From the NCBI GenBank assembly GCA_904379015.1, contig CAJFHG010000008.1, positions 1-64,000 on the forward strand: DNA of 64,000 nt, read 5' to 3'. The notes below the pieces were generated by a model, which was not told the DNA's origin, did not search any database, and worked only from the letters and a program-made list of their open reading frames with translations. Each line of letters opens with the position of its first letter. Positions within the stretch are counted from its first letter, which is position 1. This document shows, piece after piece, positions 53,055 to 61,392 of the stretch. The stretch is from Candidatus Paralachnospira caecorum (GTDB taxonomy: Bacteria; Bacillota; Clostridia; Lachnospirales; Lachnospiraceae). Both the position numbers and the translations under genes were made by a program.

Positions 53055-53672
53055 ATGCAGACATATGTGGTGACAATCGCCAGAGGCTTCGGCAGCGGCG
53101 GCAAGGAGATCGGCGTAAAGCTGAGCCAGAGACTGGGTATTCCCTGTTATGAACAGCAGATCCTGAGAATGGCCTCCGAGTCCAGCGGAATCAGTGAAAA
53201 CCTGTTCAATCTGGCGGATGAGAAGGTCGACAGACTGACCAAGCTGAAGGGACTTCCCTTTAACTATGTGGTGGAACCCTCCGACAAGCGCTTCGTTTCC
53301 AATAACAACCTGTTCAACATCCAGAGCGAGATCATCCGAAAGCTGGCAGGAGAACGGTCCTTTATCATCATCGGGAAATGCGCCGACTATGTTCTGAAAG
53401 ATTTCTGCAATGTGGTCAGCTTCTACATCGAAGCGCCCCGGGCCGACTGTGTGGCCTCGATCATCAAAAAGATGGGGGTATCAGAGGAAGAAGCCCACCG
53501 GCTGATCACGCGGACAGACAAATACAGGGCAGATTATTATAAATACTACACCCACGGGAATTACTGGACCAATCCCGTCAATTACGACATGACGCTGAAC
53601 AGCGCGCGCGTCGGAAGAGACCGCTGCGTCGACGTCATGGAAAACTATATCAAAGTGAAATTTGGTCTCTAG
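53055..53672 (+). CDS. Cytidylate-kinase-like family protein
   Basis: A 205-residue P-loop-fold protein of the cytidylate kinase-like family: N-terminal TIARGFGSGGKEIGVKLSQRLGIPCYEQQIL, and IIGKCADYVLKD and RVGRDRC further on. The start follows AAGGTGGATAAT. These proteins are widespread in gut Clostridia; their substrate is largely unknown and need not be CMP. It lies between the dehydrogenase and transporter genes, 40 bases before the binding-protein gene and behind a terminator-type hairpin. A role in the pathway, such as phosphorylating an intermediate, is speculative. Confidence 0.8.
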   Translation: MQTYVVTIARGFGSGGKEIGVKLSQRLGIPCYEQQILRMASESSGISENLFNLADEKVDRLTKLKGLPFNYVVEPSDKRFVSNNNLFNIQSEIIRKLAGERSFIIIGKCADYVLKDFCNVVSFYIEAPRADCVASIIKKMGVSEEEAHRLITRTDKYRADYYKYYTHGNYWTNPVNYDMTLNSARVGRDRCVDVMENYIKVKFGL

Positions 53673-53712
53673 CCATTTCACCAAATTCAAAATAGATAGA
53701 GGAGGATGGATT

Positions 53713-54924
53713 ATGAAAAAAAAATTCAGAAAAACAGCGGCTTTATTCATGACACTGGCACTGACCGCCGGTATGCTGGCAGGCTGCGGCGGAGACACAG
53801 GCTCAGGCGACAGCACATCTGCTTCGTCCGGCAGCGGCACCCAGTCGGCCGACTCCGGTGATTTTGACGGAACCATTCTGATCGCCGGCATCGCCCCCCT
53901 CACCGGCAGCCTTGCCAGCTGGGGCGAGGGCGCGCAGAACGGCTACAATCTTGCGATCCAGCAGGTCAATGAGGCCGGCGGCGTGGAGATCGACGGACAG
54001 TCCTACCAGCTGGAATCCGCTGTATTCGCCGATGACAGATCCGATGCCACAGAAGCGGTCAGCGCCTACAACAACTGTGTTTCCTACGATATCAGCGCCG
54101 TGATCGGTTCCTGTTCTTCCAGCTGTACCCTTTCCTTTGTGGAAACAGCCCAGGAAAATGGAATGCTGGTGATCACCCCGTATTCCACCAATGCCACCAT
54201 CTGCAGCACCGGCGACTATATTTTCAGGACCTGCTTCTCGGACGCCGACCAGGGACCCACACTGGCGCAGCTGGCCACAGAGGAATTCGGCGCGACCAAC
54301 ATTGCCATCATCGCCGCAGAGGATTCTGACTACTGCGCCGGCCTCGCGGAGGCCATGGAAGCCGCTCTCGACGAAATGGGCGTTGCCTATGAGCATTATG
54401 GGTGCGCCACTACCGACACAGACTATACAGCGCAGATTTTTGAAGCGATCAACCAGGGCGCGGACGCGCTGATCTACCCCAACAACTATGACACCGTCCC
54501 CAACTTTGTACAGCAGGCAAGAGACGCGGGCTATGACGGCCCCATCCTCGGAGGCGATGCCTGGGACGGTACGGACGTGACCGGCTATGAAGATAAATTT
54601 GACAACTGTTATTATCTGGCGCACCTGGATCTGTCCGCGGACACAGAAGCCGTCCAGAATTACGTAAGCGCTTATGAGGCAGAATACGGAGACAGCGGTC
54701 TGAGCGCGGTATCCTCCCTGTATTATGACACAGTCATGATGCTGGTGCAGGCCATGGAAGAAGCGAACAGCTATGATCCGGCAGTGGTAAAAGACGCTCT
54801 GAGCAATATTACCTATGAAAGTATGGGCGGCACCATCACCTACGATGAAAACGGAGACGCCGTCAAGCCCTTTACCATTGAAACCTTTGAGAACGGAGTC
54901 CTCACCTATTATGGCTCCTTCTGA
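53713..54924 (+). CDS. LIV-type ABC transporter substrate-binding lipoprotein
   Basis: Extracytoplasmic receptor of 403 residues. It has a lipoprotein signal with lipobox LAGC (Cys25), a Gly/Ser-rich linker (about 26-50), then a periplasmic-binding-protein type I domain (DGTILIAGIAPLTGSLASWGEGAQNGYNLAIQQVNEAGG). LIV-type receptors bind amino acids, amides, urea or similar amino compounds. With the aminotransferase upstream, the ligand is probably the amino substrate of this operon. The ATG follows GAGGAGGATGGATT. A hairpin after the gene likely limits read-through to the permease genes. Confidence 0.92.
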   Translation: MKKKFRKTAALFMTLALTAGMLAGCGGDTGSGDSTSASSGSGTQSADSGDFDGTILIAGIAPLTGSLASWGEGAQNGYNLAIQQVNEAGGVEIDGQSYQLESAVFADDRSDATEAVSAYNNCVSYDISAVIGSCSSSCTLSFVETAQENGMLVITPYSTNATICSTGDYIFRTCFSDADQGPTLAQLATEEFGATNIAIIAAEDSDYCAGLAEAMEAALDEMGVAYEHYGCATTDTDYTAQIFEAINQGADALIYPNNYDTVPNFVQQARDAGYDGPILGGDAWDGTDVTGYEDKFDNCYYLAHLDLSADTEAVQNYVSAYEAEYGDSGLSAVSSLYYDTVMMLVQAMEEANSYDPAVVKDALSNITYESMGGTITYDENGDAVKPFTIETFENGVLTYYGSF

Positions 54925-54938
54925 ATCTCGCAGTACAG

Positions 54939-54973
54939 GCGGCCGGAGATTTCCCGCCGGATATCCCGGCCGC
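54939..54973 (+). terminator. Partial terminator between binding-protein and permease genes
   Basis: GCGGCCGG (54939-54946) pairs with CCGGCCGC (54966-54973), followed by TCCTTTTTATT. Such hairpins commonly let binding proteins be made in excess over membrane components. Confidence 0.65.
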
Positions 54974-55003
54974 TCCTTTTTATTATAGAAAGCGGTGAAA
55001 ATT

Positions 55004-55891
55004 ATGACCAGATTGATACAGAGTCTGATGTACGGATTGAATCTGGGCTCCGTATACGCGCTGACAGCCCTCGGCTATACTATGGTATATGGAATCATTC
55101 GGATGATCAATTTCGCCCACGGCGATTTCATCATGGTAGGCGGTTTTACTCTGTTCTATACCATCCCGGTTATGAACAGCCTGGGACTTCCTCCCTGGTT
55201 CGCCGTATTCGCGGCTATCATTGTGTGCGTTTTCGTCGGCGTTCTGACAGAACAGATCGCTTACAAGCCGGTGAGGGGACAGAGCTCCACCACAGCCCTC
55301 ATCACAGCTCTGGGCATGAGCCTTGTTCTGGAGAACGGAGCCCTGGTGCTCTTCGGCTCTTCTCCGAGAAACGTACCTCCCATGTTTTCCCTGCCTACGA
55401 TCACCCTGTTCGGCGCCAGCGTATCCGGACAGACGCTGCTGACACTGGGAATCGGCATCATTGTCATGCTTGTCCTGTCCCTGTTTATCAAATACACCAA
55501 GCTCGGAAAAGCCATGCGGGCTGTTCCCGAGGACAAAACGGCATCTACGCTTGTGGGGATCAACGTCAATAAGATCATCACCATCACCTTTGCCATCGGT
55601 TCCGGCCTGGCCGCAGTCGCGTCCATGATGTACACCACCTCTTACGTGAGCATCAAAAATGAGCTGGGCATCACGCTGGGCCTGAAAGCCTTTGTGGCAG
55701 CGGTCTTCGGCGGGATCGGAAGCGTTACCGGCGCCATGGCAGGCGGCCTCCTGCTGGGCATCATCGAAAATCTGGTCAAGGTATACATGCTGCCCGGCGC
55801 TTATGAAGCAGTGACCTATATGATCCTGATCATCGTCCTTTTGGTGCGTCCCACCGGCCTGTTCGGAAAAGCCGTCAGCGAAAAAGTATAA
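55004..55891 (+). CDS. livH: LIV-type ABC transporter permease LivH
   Basis: First membrane subunit of the importer, 295 residues with about eight hydrophobic segments. Family signatures LGSVYALTALGYTMVYGIIRMINFAHGDFIMVGGF and the cytoplasmic ATPase-coupling loop GLKAFVAAVFGGIGSVTGAMAGGLLLG are present. The ATG at 55004 after GCGGTGA is preferred over the in-frame GTG nine bases before. Confidence 0.93.
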   Translation: MTRLIQSLMYGLNLGSVYALTALGYTMVYGIIRMINFAHGDFIMVGGFTLFYTIPVMNSLGLPPWFAVFAAIIVCVFVGVLTEQIAYKPVRGQSSTTALITALGMSLVLENGALVLFGSSPRNVPPMFSLPTITLFGASVSGQTLLTLGIGIIVMLVLSLFIKYTKLGKAMRAVPEDKTASTLVGINVNKIITITFAIGSGLAAVASMMYTTSYVSIKNELGITLGLKAFVAAVFGGIGSVTGAMAGGLLLGIIENLVKVYMLPGAYEAVTYMILIIVLLVRPTGLFGKAVSEKV

Positions 55892-55909
55892 CAGAAGGGA
55901 GAGATCTAT

Positions 55910-56932
55910 ATGCCAGGAATTATGAAGAAAAGATATCTGATCACATTTGCGTCGGTCGTGCTCCTCTTTCTGCTCCTTTGTCTTCTGTTTGACGCCGGAC
56001 TGCTGGGAAGAAGATCCGATTACTTCAACGGACTGCTGACCGTCGGCATGTTCTACATCATCGTAGTCTGCTCACTGAATCTGCTGACCGGCTATATGGG
56101 AGAATTTTCCCTGGGGCAGGCAGGGTTTATGGCCATCGGTGCATACTCCTCGGCAATCGTCACCACACTGATCTCCGACGCGGTATCTCTGCCCGCAATT
56201 GTCCTGTATCTGATCGCCGTCATCGTGGGCGCGCTGGTCTCAGCTGTCATTGGCTTACTGGTAGGGATCCCCGCTCTGAGACTGAGCGGCGACTATCTCT
56301 GCATCGTTACAGTAGCCGTAGCCGAGATCGTAAGGGTCATCCTGAGCAATGTCGGTATCCCGGCCATCACAGGCTCCGCAACTTTCGGGAAATCCTTTGC
56401 GGGCATCGCCCATGTATCCGATTATCATTATGTGTACATCACAACTGTCATCTGCGTCGCGGTCATGTACTGCTACATCCGTTCCCGGTACGGAAGAGCC
56501 CTGATCGCGATCCGCGAAGACCGGATCGCCGCGGCGGCGTCGGGCATCAATGTCACCCGGACCAAAGTGCTGACCTTCACCATATCGGCAGCCTTCGCGG
56601 GAATCGCGGGCGCCGTCTATGCGCATTACATCACCACGCTGGTGCCCACTTATTTTAATTTTTCCAAGTCTTCTGAGTTCCTCGCCATCGTGATCCTGGG
56701 CGGAAGCGGCTCTATGACCGGATCTGTAGTGGCAGCCCTGATCCTTTCGGCGCTTCCTCAGCTGATCTCCTATGTCGTTCCGGCTTTCGTCAGCTACAGA
56801 ATGCTGATCTACGCGGTCATCCTGGTTGTTGTCATGATCTTTCGTCCGGGCGGCCTGTTCGGAAGACGGGAATTCTCCATGGCAGGCACCCTGGAGAAAC
56901 TGACATCCAGGAGAAAACAGCAGGCTGCCTGA
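55910..56932 (+). CDS. livM: LIV-type ABC transporter permease LivM
   Basis: Second membrane subunit, 340 residues with about nine hydrophobic segments. It shows NLLTGYMGEFSLGQAGFMAIGAYSSA, GIPALRLSGDYLCIVTVAVAEIVR and the coupling loop EFLAIVILGGSGSMTGSVVAA. It begins 18 bases after livH, after AAGGGAGAGATCTAT. Confidence 0.93.
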   Translation: MPGIMKKRYLITFASVVLLFLLLCLLFDAGLLGRRSDYFNGLLTVGMFYIIVVCSLNLLTGYMGEFSLGQAGFMAIGAYSSAIVTTLISDAVSLPAIVLYLIAVIVGALVSAVIGLLVGIPALRLSGDYLCIVTVAVAEIVRVILSNVGIPAITGSATFGKSFAGIAHVSDYHYVYITTVICVAVMYCYIRSRYGRALIAIREDRIAAAASGINVTRTKVLTFTISAAFAGIAGAVYAHYITTLVPTYFNFSKSSEFLAIVILGGSGSMTGSVVAALILSALPQLISYVVPAFVSYRMLIYAVILVVVMIFRPGGLFGRREFSMAGTLEKLTSRRKQQAA

Positions 56933-56989
56933 GACAGAAATCAAACGACAAAAACAGAACGCAATCGTAATCCGAAGAGAGGTGGCAGT

Positions 56990-57790
56990 ATGACAGAGGA
57001 AAAAATACCTGTACTGGAAACAAAGAGCCTGGGCATCCAGTTCGGCGGCCTCAAGGCAGTCAATGACGTTAACATCAAGGTTTACAAAGGCGAGCTGGTG
57101 GGACTGATCGGCCCCAACGGTGCGGGAAAAACAACCATTTTCAACCTGATCACAGGCATATACAAACCGACTTCCGGCAGCTATCTGCTGTGCGGAAAGA
57201 AAATGAACGGCCTGAAAACCCACCAGGTAGTCAAGGAAGGGATCGCCAGAACCTTCCAGAACATCCGGCTGTTCAAAAAAATGACCGTTCTTGACAATGT
57301 GCGCATCGCCTTCAACAAAAATATGAAGGCCAGCCTGCTGCAGTCTGTTTTCCGCACGCCCTATTTCTGGAAAGAAGAGGCGGAGACGAAAGAAAAAGCT
57401 ATGGAGCTTTTAAAGCTCTTTAAGCTTGAATCATTCGCGGACCAGTATGCGGAAAATCTTCCATACGGGAAGCAGCGTCTGCTGGAGATTGCCCGGGCAC
57501 TGGCCACGGACATGAAGCTTCTGCTCCTGGATGAGCCTGCCGCAGGCATGAACCCTGTGGAGACCGCGGAGCTGAAGGAATCCATCAAAATGCTCCGGCA
57601 GAAATTCGGCATTCCGATCCTGCTGATCGAACATGACATGAGTCTTGTCATGAGCATCTGCGAGCGGATCTACGTGCTCAATTTCGGTGAGGTCCTGACA
57701 TCCGGGGTTCCTTCCGAAATCGCTGTGAATCCGGATGTGATCGCGGCCTATCTTGGAGAAGAAGAGGAAGGGGATGATTCTGATGCTTAA
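56990..57790 (+). CDS. livG: LIV-type ABC transporter ATPase LivG
   Basis: ATP-hydrolysing subunit, 266 residues: Walker A GPNGAGKTTIFN, signature LPYGKQRLLEIARALAT, Walker B LLLLDEPAAGMNP and switch LIEHDMSLVMSICERI. The degenerate LPYGKQR signature is typical of LivG. The start follows GAGAGGTGGCAGT. Confidence 0.95.
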   Translation: MTEEKIPVLETKSLGIQFGGLKAVNDVNIKVYKGELVGLIGPNGAGKTTIFNLITGIYKPTSGSYLLCGKKMNGLKTHQVVKEGIARTFQNIRLFKKMTVLDNVRIAFNKNMKASLLQSVFRTPYFWKEEAETKEKAMELLKLFKLESFADQYAENLPYGKQRLLEIARALATDMKLLLLDEPAAGMNPVETAELKESIKMLRQKFGIPILLIEHDMSLVMSICERIYVLNFGEVLTSGVPSEIAVNPDVIAAYLGEEEEGDDSDA

Positions 57791-58493
57791 AGTGGAAAAT
57801 CTCAACGTGCATTACGGCGTGATCCATGCCATCGAGGATGTCAGCATCGAGGTGAACGACGGCGAGATCGTCACCCTGATCGGGGCCAACGGCGCGGGAA
57901 AAACAACGATCCTGCATACCATCACAGGCCTGAAAAAAGCGACCAGCGGTTCCGTAACCTGGGACGGCACGGACCTGCTGAAGGAAGAACCCAGCAGGAT
58001 CGTCGCCCATGGAATCGCCCATGTTCCCGAGGGACGCCATGTTTTCGTCAATATGACCGTGCGCGAAAACCTGGAAATGGGCGCCTATATGTATAAAAGA
58101 AAGGATAAAGACAGGATCGCGGAGCGGCTGGACGATGTGTTCCGGAAATTTCCCCGATTGAAAGAGCGCCAGATCCAGCTGGCCGGCACCCTGTCAGGGG
58201 GCGAACAGCAGATGTTGGCAGTGGGCCGGGCCCTGATGTCCAATCCCCGGATCATCCTGATGGATGAGCCTTCCATGGGACTTTCTCCCCTGCTGGTCCA
58301 GGAAATCTTTAAGATCATCAAAGAGATCAACGCTCAGGGGATCATGGTGCTTCTGGTCGAGCAGAACGCCAAGATGGCTCTGAAGGCCGCGGACCGGGCC
58401 TATGTCCTGGAGACCGGCCGGATCAAGCTGTCCGGCAGCGCCAGAGATCTTTTGCATAACGACGAAGTACGAAAAGCCTACCTGGGCGCCTGA
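57783..58493 (+). CDS. livF: LIV-type ABC transporter ATPase LivF
   Basis: Second ATPase, 236 residues: LKVENLNVHYGVIHAIEDVSIEV, Walker A GANGAGKTTILH, signature LSGGEQQMLAVGRALMS, Walker B IILMDEPSMGLSP, and VEQNAKMALKAADRAYVLETG. The ATG at 57783 overlaps the livG end by eight bases, consistent with coupling; two ATG codons 9 and 30 bases upstream are too close to, or before, the AGGAAGGGG site. Confidence 0.93.
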   Translation: MLKVENLNVHYGVIHAIEDVSIEVNDGEIVTLIGANGAGKTTILHTITGLKKATSGSVTWDGTDLLKEEPSRIVAHGIAHVPEGRHVFVNMTVRENLEMGAYMYKRKDKDRIAERLDDVFRKFPRLKERQIQLAGTLSGGEQQMLAVGRALMSNPRIILMDEPSMGLSPLLVQEIFKIIKEINAQGIMVLLVEQNAKMALKAADRAYVLETGRIKLSGSARDLLHNDEVRKAYLGA

Positions 58494-58505
58494 CGGCGCC
58501 CTTTT
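58484..58505 (+). terminator. Terminator of the transporter operon, overlapping the livF stop codon
   Basis: GGGCGCC (58484-58490) pairs with GGCGCCC (58495-58501) around TGAC, which contains the TGA stop codon; TTTT follows. Confidence 0.8.
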
Positions 58506-58590
58506 ATACGTCTGTCTTTACGGATGGCTCCAGATTGATTTCAATCCCCGTTTCCTTCAGACCCACGGCATCCGGAAAATTTTTCAGTTC

Positions 58591-58619
58591 TTGCGCATCT
58601 GCAGGGAATGGTCTATAAT
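58591..58619 (+). promoter_or_regulatory. Predicted promoter of the methyltransferase gene
   Basis: TTGCGC (58591-58596), 17-base spacer, TATAAT (58614-58619), about 45 bases before the start codon. Confidence 0.65.
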
Positions 58620-58662
58620 TGAGCCTGATACACAAACCGGAAAACAGAAAGGAACTGAAGCC

Positions 58663-59529
58663 ATGTGGTCTGCCGATAAATGGAACGATTATGAAATACT
58701 GGACACTTCAAAGGGGGAAAAGCTGGAACGCTGGGGCGAATTCATCCTGGTACGCCCGGATCCCCAGGTGATCTGGGACACGCCCCGCCGGCATGTCGGA
58801 TGGAAAAAAAAGAACGGCCATTACCACCGGAGCAGCCGGGGCGGCGGCCAGTGGGAATTTTTTAACCTGCCTGAGCAGTGGAGCATCTGCTATCAGCCTC
58901 TGAAGCTCACATTTAACCTGAAGCCCTTCAGTTTCAAGCATACCGGTCTTTTTCCCGAACAGGCCGTGAACTGGGACTGGTTTTCAGAGAAAATAAAAAA
59001 GGCCGGACGGCCTGTGAAGGTTCTGAATCTATTTGCCTATACAGGCGGCGCGACCCTGGCAGCCGCAGCTGCCGGCGCCCAGGTCACCCATGTGGACGCC
59101 TCCAGAGGCATGGTCACCTGGGCCAGAGAAAACGCCAGATCCTCCGGTCTGGGCGAGGCGCCCATCCGCTGGATCGTGGACGACTGCGTCAAGTTCGTGG
59201 AACGGGAAATCCGCCGCGGAAATCACTATGACGGGATCATCATGGATCCGCCTTCCTACGGACGGGGGCCCAAAGGCGAAATCTGGAAAATCGAGGATGC
59301 CATCTATCCCCTTGTGGTCCTGTGCGGAAAGCTGCTGTCCAAAGATCCTCTTTTTTTCCTGATCAACTCCTACACCACCGGACTGGCTCCCTCCGTTCTT
59401 TCCTACATGCTGGGGCTTGTCATGAGGCTGCACGGCGGAACGATCGCCGCCGAGGAAGTAGGACTCCCGGTCTCAGAAAGCGGTCTGATCCTGCCCTGCG
59501 GCGCCTCCGGGAGATGGGAAAGCCGCTGA
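58663..59529 (+). CDS. SAM-dependent methyltransferase (RlmI/RlmK-related)
   Basis: A 288-residue class I methyltransferase related to 23S rRNA cytosine methyltransferases. SAM-binding motif I is VLNLFAYTGGATLAAAAAGAQVTHVDAS (about 119-147) and the catalytic-loop motif is DPPSYG (195-200). The N-terminal part (WSADKWNDYEILDTSKGEKLERWGEFILVRPDPQVIW) replaces the PUA domain of RlmI, so the RNA target may differ. The start follows AAAGGAACTGAAGCC; an 87-codon upstream extension overlaps livF and was rejected. It converges with the LysO-type gene, with six bases between stop codons and no visible terminator. Confidence 0.85.
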   Translation: MWSADKWNDYEILDTSKGEKLERWGEFILVRPDPQVIWDTPRRHVGWKKKNGHYHRSSRGGGQWEFFNLPEQWSICYQPLKLTFNLKPFSFKHTGLFPEQAVNWDWFSEKIKKAGRPVKVLNLFAYTGGATLAAAAAGAQVTHVDASRGMVTWARENARSSGLGEAPIRWIVDDCVKFVEREIRRGNHYDGIIMDPPSYGRGPKGEIWKIEDAIYPLVVLCGKLLSKDPLFFLINSYTTGLAPSVLSYMLGLVMRLHGGTIAAEEVGLPVSESGLILPCGASGRWESR

Positions 59530-59535
59530 TGCCGG

Positions 59536-60441
59536 TCAATAGCAGAGAGAAATGACGACCGGCACAAAAGCGGAGCAGATCATCCCGTTCAGCACGGCAA
59601 ACACCACCGTTTCCTCGTTGGTATAGCGCATCAGCATGGGCAGCGTCGTGTCCTCACTGGTGGCCGCCGCCGGAGCAATGCAGGTAAAGGAATTGAAATG
59701 CCGGGAAAGATACGGGATCATAAAAAAGGAGCCGATCTCCCGCATCAGATTGCTCAGGAAGGCGATGCTTCCCGACTCCGCCCCGGCCAGACCGCTGATC
59801 GATACGCCCGCCAGACTGTACCAACCCATTCCTCCGGCGATGGAGACGGCTTCATTGAGAGGATAATTCAGGATCAGCCTGCACAGCACCCCTCCGATCA
59901 GTGATCCTGCGATGATCCCGAAGGGAATGACCAGGATCTTCACATGATACTGACGGAGCCGGGTCAGTATCCCCTTCTGCATGCCTACGCTGATGCCCAC
60001 TGAAAACATGAGAAGCCACAGCAGCTGCTGTGAATGATCGGTCAGCGCCGTCAGGAACGCGGACCGCGGGAAAGCTGCCCCGCAGCCGATTCCGAGAATC
60101 AGCGAGCCGAGCGCCAGAAACACCATGGGATCCCGTCCCGACGGCCGGCCGCCTGCGGCCTGTTTCCCGGCCCCCGCTTCTTTTCCCGTCATAAACCGTC
60201 TGGTCAGCACATAAACAACGACGATCGAGCATATCGTCGGGATCAGGAAAAATACAAAACTCTGAATACCGATCACGCCCAGCTCAGAAAAAAAATTGTC
60301 CCGGCGGCTCAGGCCGACTCCCATGGAAAAAATCAATACCAGAGTACAGGCCAGCTGTACCCGCTCGTTCATTTTTTTTCGTCCGGCGGGGAAAAAGCAG
60401 CCCGCTGCCATCCCCAAAAGCATGATCACAAGTGTTGTCAT
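59536..60441 (-). CDS. lysO: LysO-family (DUF340) lysine exporter
   Basis: Membrane protein of 301 residues with about eight hydrophobic segments. The N-terminal half starts TLVIMLLGMAAGCFFPAGRKKMNERVQLACTLVLIFSMGVG. The C-terminal half has GGMGWYSLAGVSISGLAGAESGSIAFLSNLMREI, including acidic residues typical of LysO (YbjE), which exports lysine and its toxic analogue in E. coli. The ATG at 60441 follows AGGAGAACGACC; an upstream in-frame ATG has no such site. It is downstream of the 223-residue anchored protein on the same strand (98-base gap). Confidence 0.85.
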   Translation of the reverse strand: MTTLVIMLLGMAAGCFFPAGRKKMNERVQLACTLVLIFSMGVGLSRRDNFFSELGVIGIQSFVFFLIPTICSIVVVYVLTRRFMTGKEAGAGKQAAGGRPSGRDPMVFLALGSLILGIGCGAAFPRSAFLTALTDHSQQLLWLLMFSVGISVGMQKGILTRLRQYHVKILVIPFGIIAGSLIGGVLCRLILNYPLNEAVSIAGGMGWYSLAGVSISGLAGAESGSIAFLSNLMREIGSFFMIPYLSRHFNSFTCIAPAAATSEDTTLPMLMRYTNEETVVFAVLNGMICSAFVPVVISLCY

Positions 60442-60539
60442 GGTCGTTCTCCTGTCTTTTCTGTTCTGTCCCGTGAATGTAATATCTCTTCTCGATAGAA
60501 TGTCTCTCTTCTGTAAATCCTTCTTCATCCTGCCTGATA

Positions 60540-61211
60540 TCAGATTCCCAGGCGGTCCCGGATCACCGTTTCCATCGCGTCCCAGTCCGGCGTACTCCCG
60601 CTCCGCTCTGTCACCTGAGCGATCTCCTCCTCCGTCATCTGCAGATCATCCCTGAGAAACGTCAGGATCTCGTCTCTGAAACCTGTCAGGATCTCTTCAT
60701 TTCCTCTGGAAACTCCGTCATTGAGGGCCTCGTCGATGATGCCGCAGGCCTCCGAAGCGCCGGAAAGCGCATAGGAAATGCCGTAATAGCCGCCGGCGCC
60801 GGATTCCTCCTGCGCGGCCGCCAGTGCGTCCTTCGTATCATTCATAAATGACATCCAGCGCCACACACTGGCCACCTCCCAGTATTTCCTGTCGGCGCTG
60901 CTGTGCTGCTCCTGAGATTCATAATAATCGTACAGCTCCTGATAACTGCCGGCCTGCAGGTACTGTTCCATGGTATCCAGCGCCTCCTGCCCGACCGTCT
61001 CCGAAGCGTTCTGCGGATCGGCCTCAGAATCCGTCTCTGACCCGGACGCTGCCGGTTCCTGTCCCTGATTTCCGCCTGTCAGACTTCTGGTCATGATCAG
61101 CCGGACCGCGCCGTATACGACCAGGCACACGGCCGCCAGACAGATCAGAAAGACAACTGTACTCATTTCCTTTTTCTGTCCGCGTTTTTCACTGTTCTTC
61201 TTCTGATTCAT
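60540..61211 (-). CDS. Unrecognised protein with an N-terminal membrane anchor
   Basis: 223 residues: a basic polar head (MNQKKNSEKRGQKKE), one hydrophobic helix (about 17-40; STVVFLICLAAVCLVVYGAVRLIM), a Gly/Ser/Glu/Asp-rich linker (about 45-75), then an all-helical acidic domain (MEQYLQAGSYQELYDYYESQEQ...). This is a typical outside-facing anchored protein of Gram-positive bacteria with no identifiable family. The ribosome binding site AAAGGGA is ten bases upstream. Function unknown. Confidence 0.7.
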   Translation of the reverse strand: MNQKKNSEKRGQKKEMSTVVFLICLAAVCLVVYGAVRLIMTRSLTGGNQGQEPAASGSETDSEADPQNASETVGQEALDTMEQYLQAGSYQELYDYYESQEQHSSADRKYWEVASVWRWMSFMNDTKDALAAAQEESGAGGYYGISYALSGASEACGIIDEALNDGVSRGNEEILTGFRDEILTFLRDDLQMTEEEIAQVTERSGSTPDWDAMETVIRDRLGI

Positions 61212-61320
61212 AGCATTCTGTCCCTTTTCTTTTCTGTGCGTTCTTCAACCGTCATCTGCCGTCAGCTCAAAGTATACTAAACCGGAATGCCTTCTGTCAA
61301 TTTCTGAATCGGCAGCGGCG

Positions 61321-61363
61321 AAAAAAAAACGTGGAAAAGCGCCGCAGGATTTTCCCGCGGCGC
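61321..61363 (-). terminator. Terminator of the ketopantoate-reductase-like gene
   Basis: GCGCCGC (61339-61345) pairs with GCGGCGC (61357-61363). Minus-strand RNA continues TTTTCC and then a run of nine T (61321-61329). It lies 30 bases past the stop codon. Confidence 0.85.
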
Positions 61364-61392
61364 TTCCGGAAACTCTTCTGCTCTGCTGTTTT

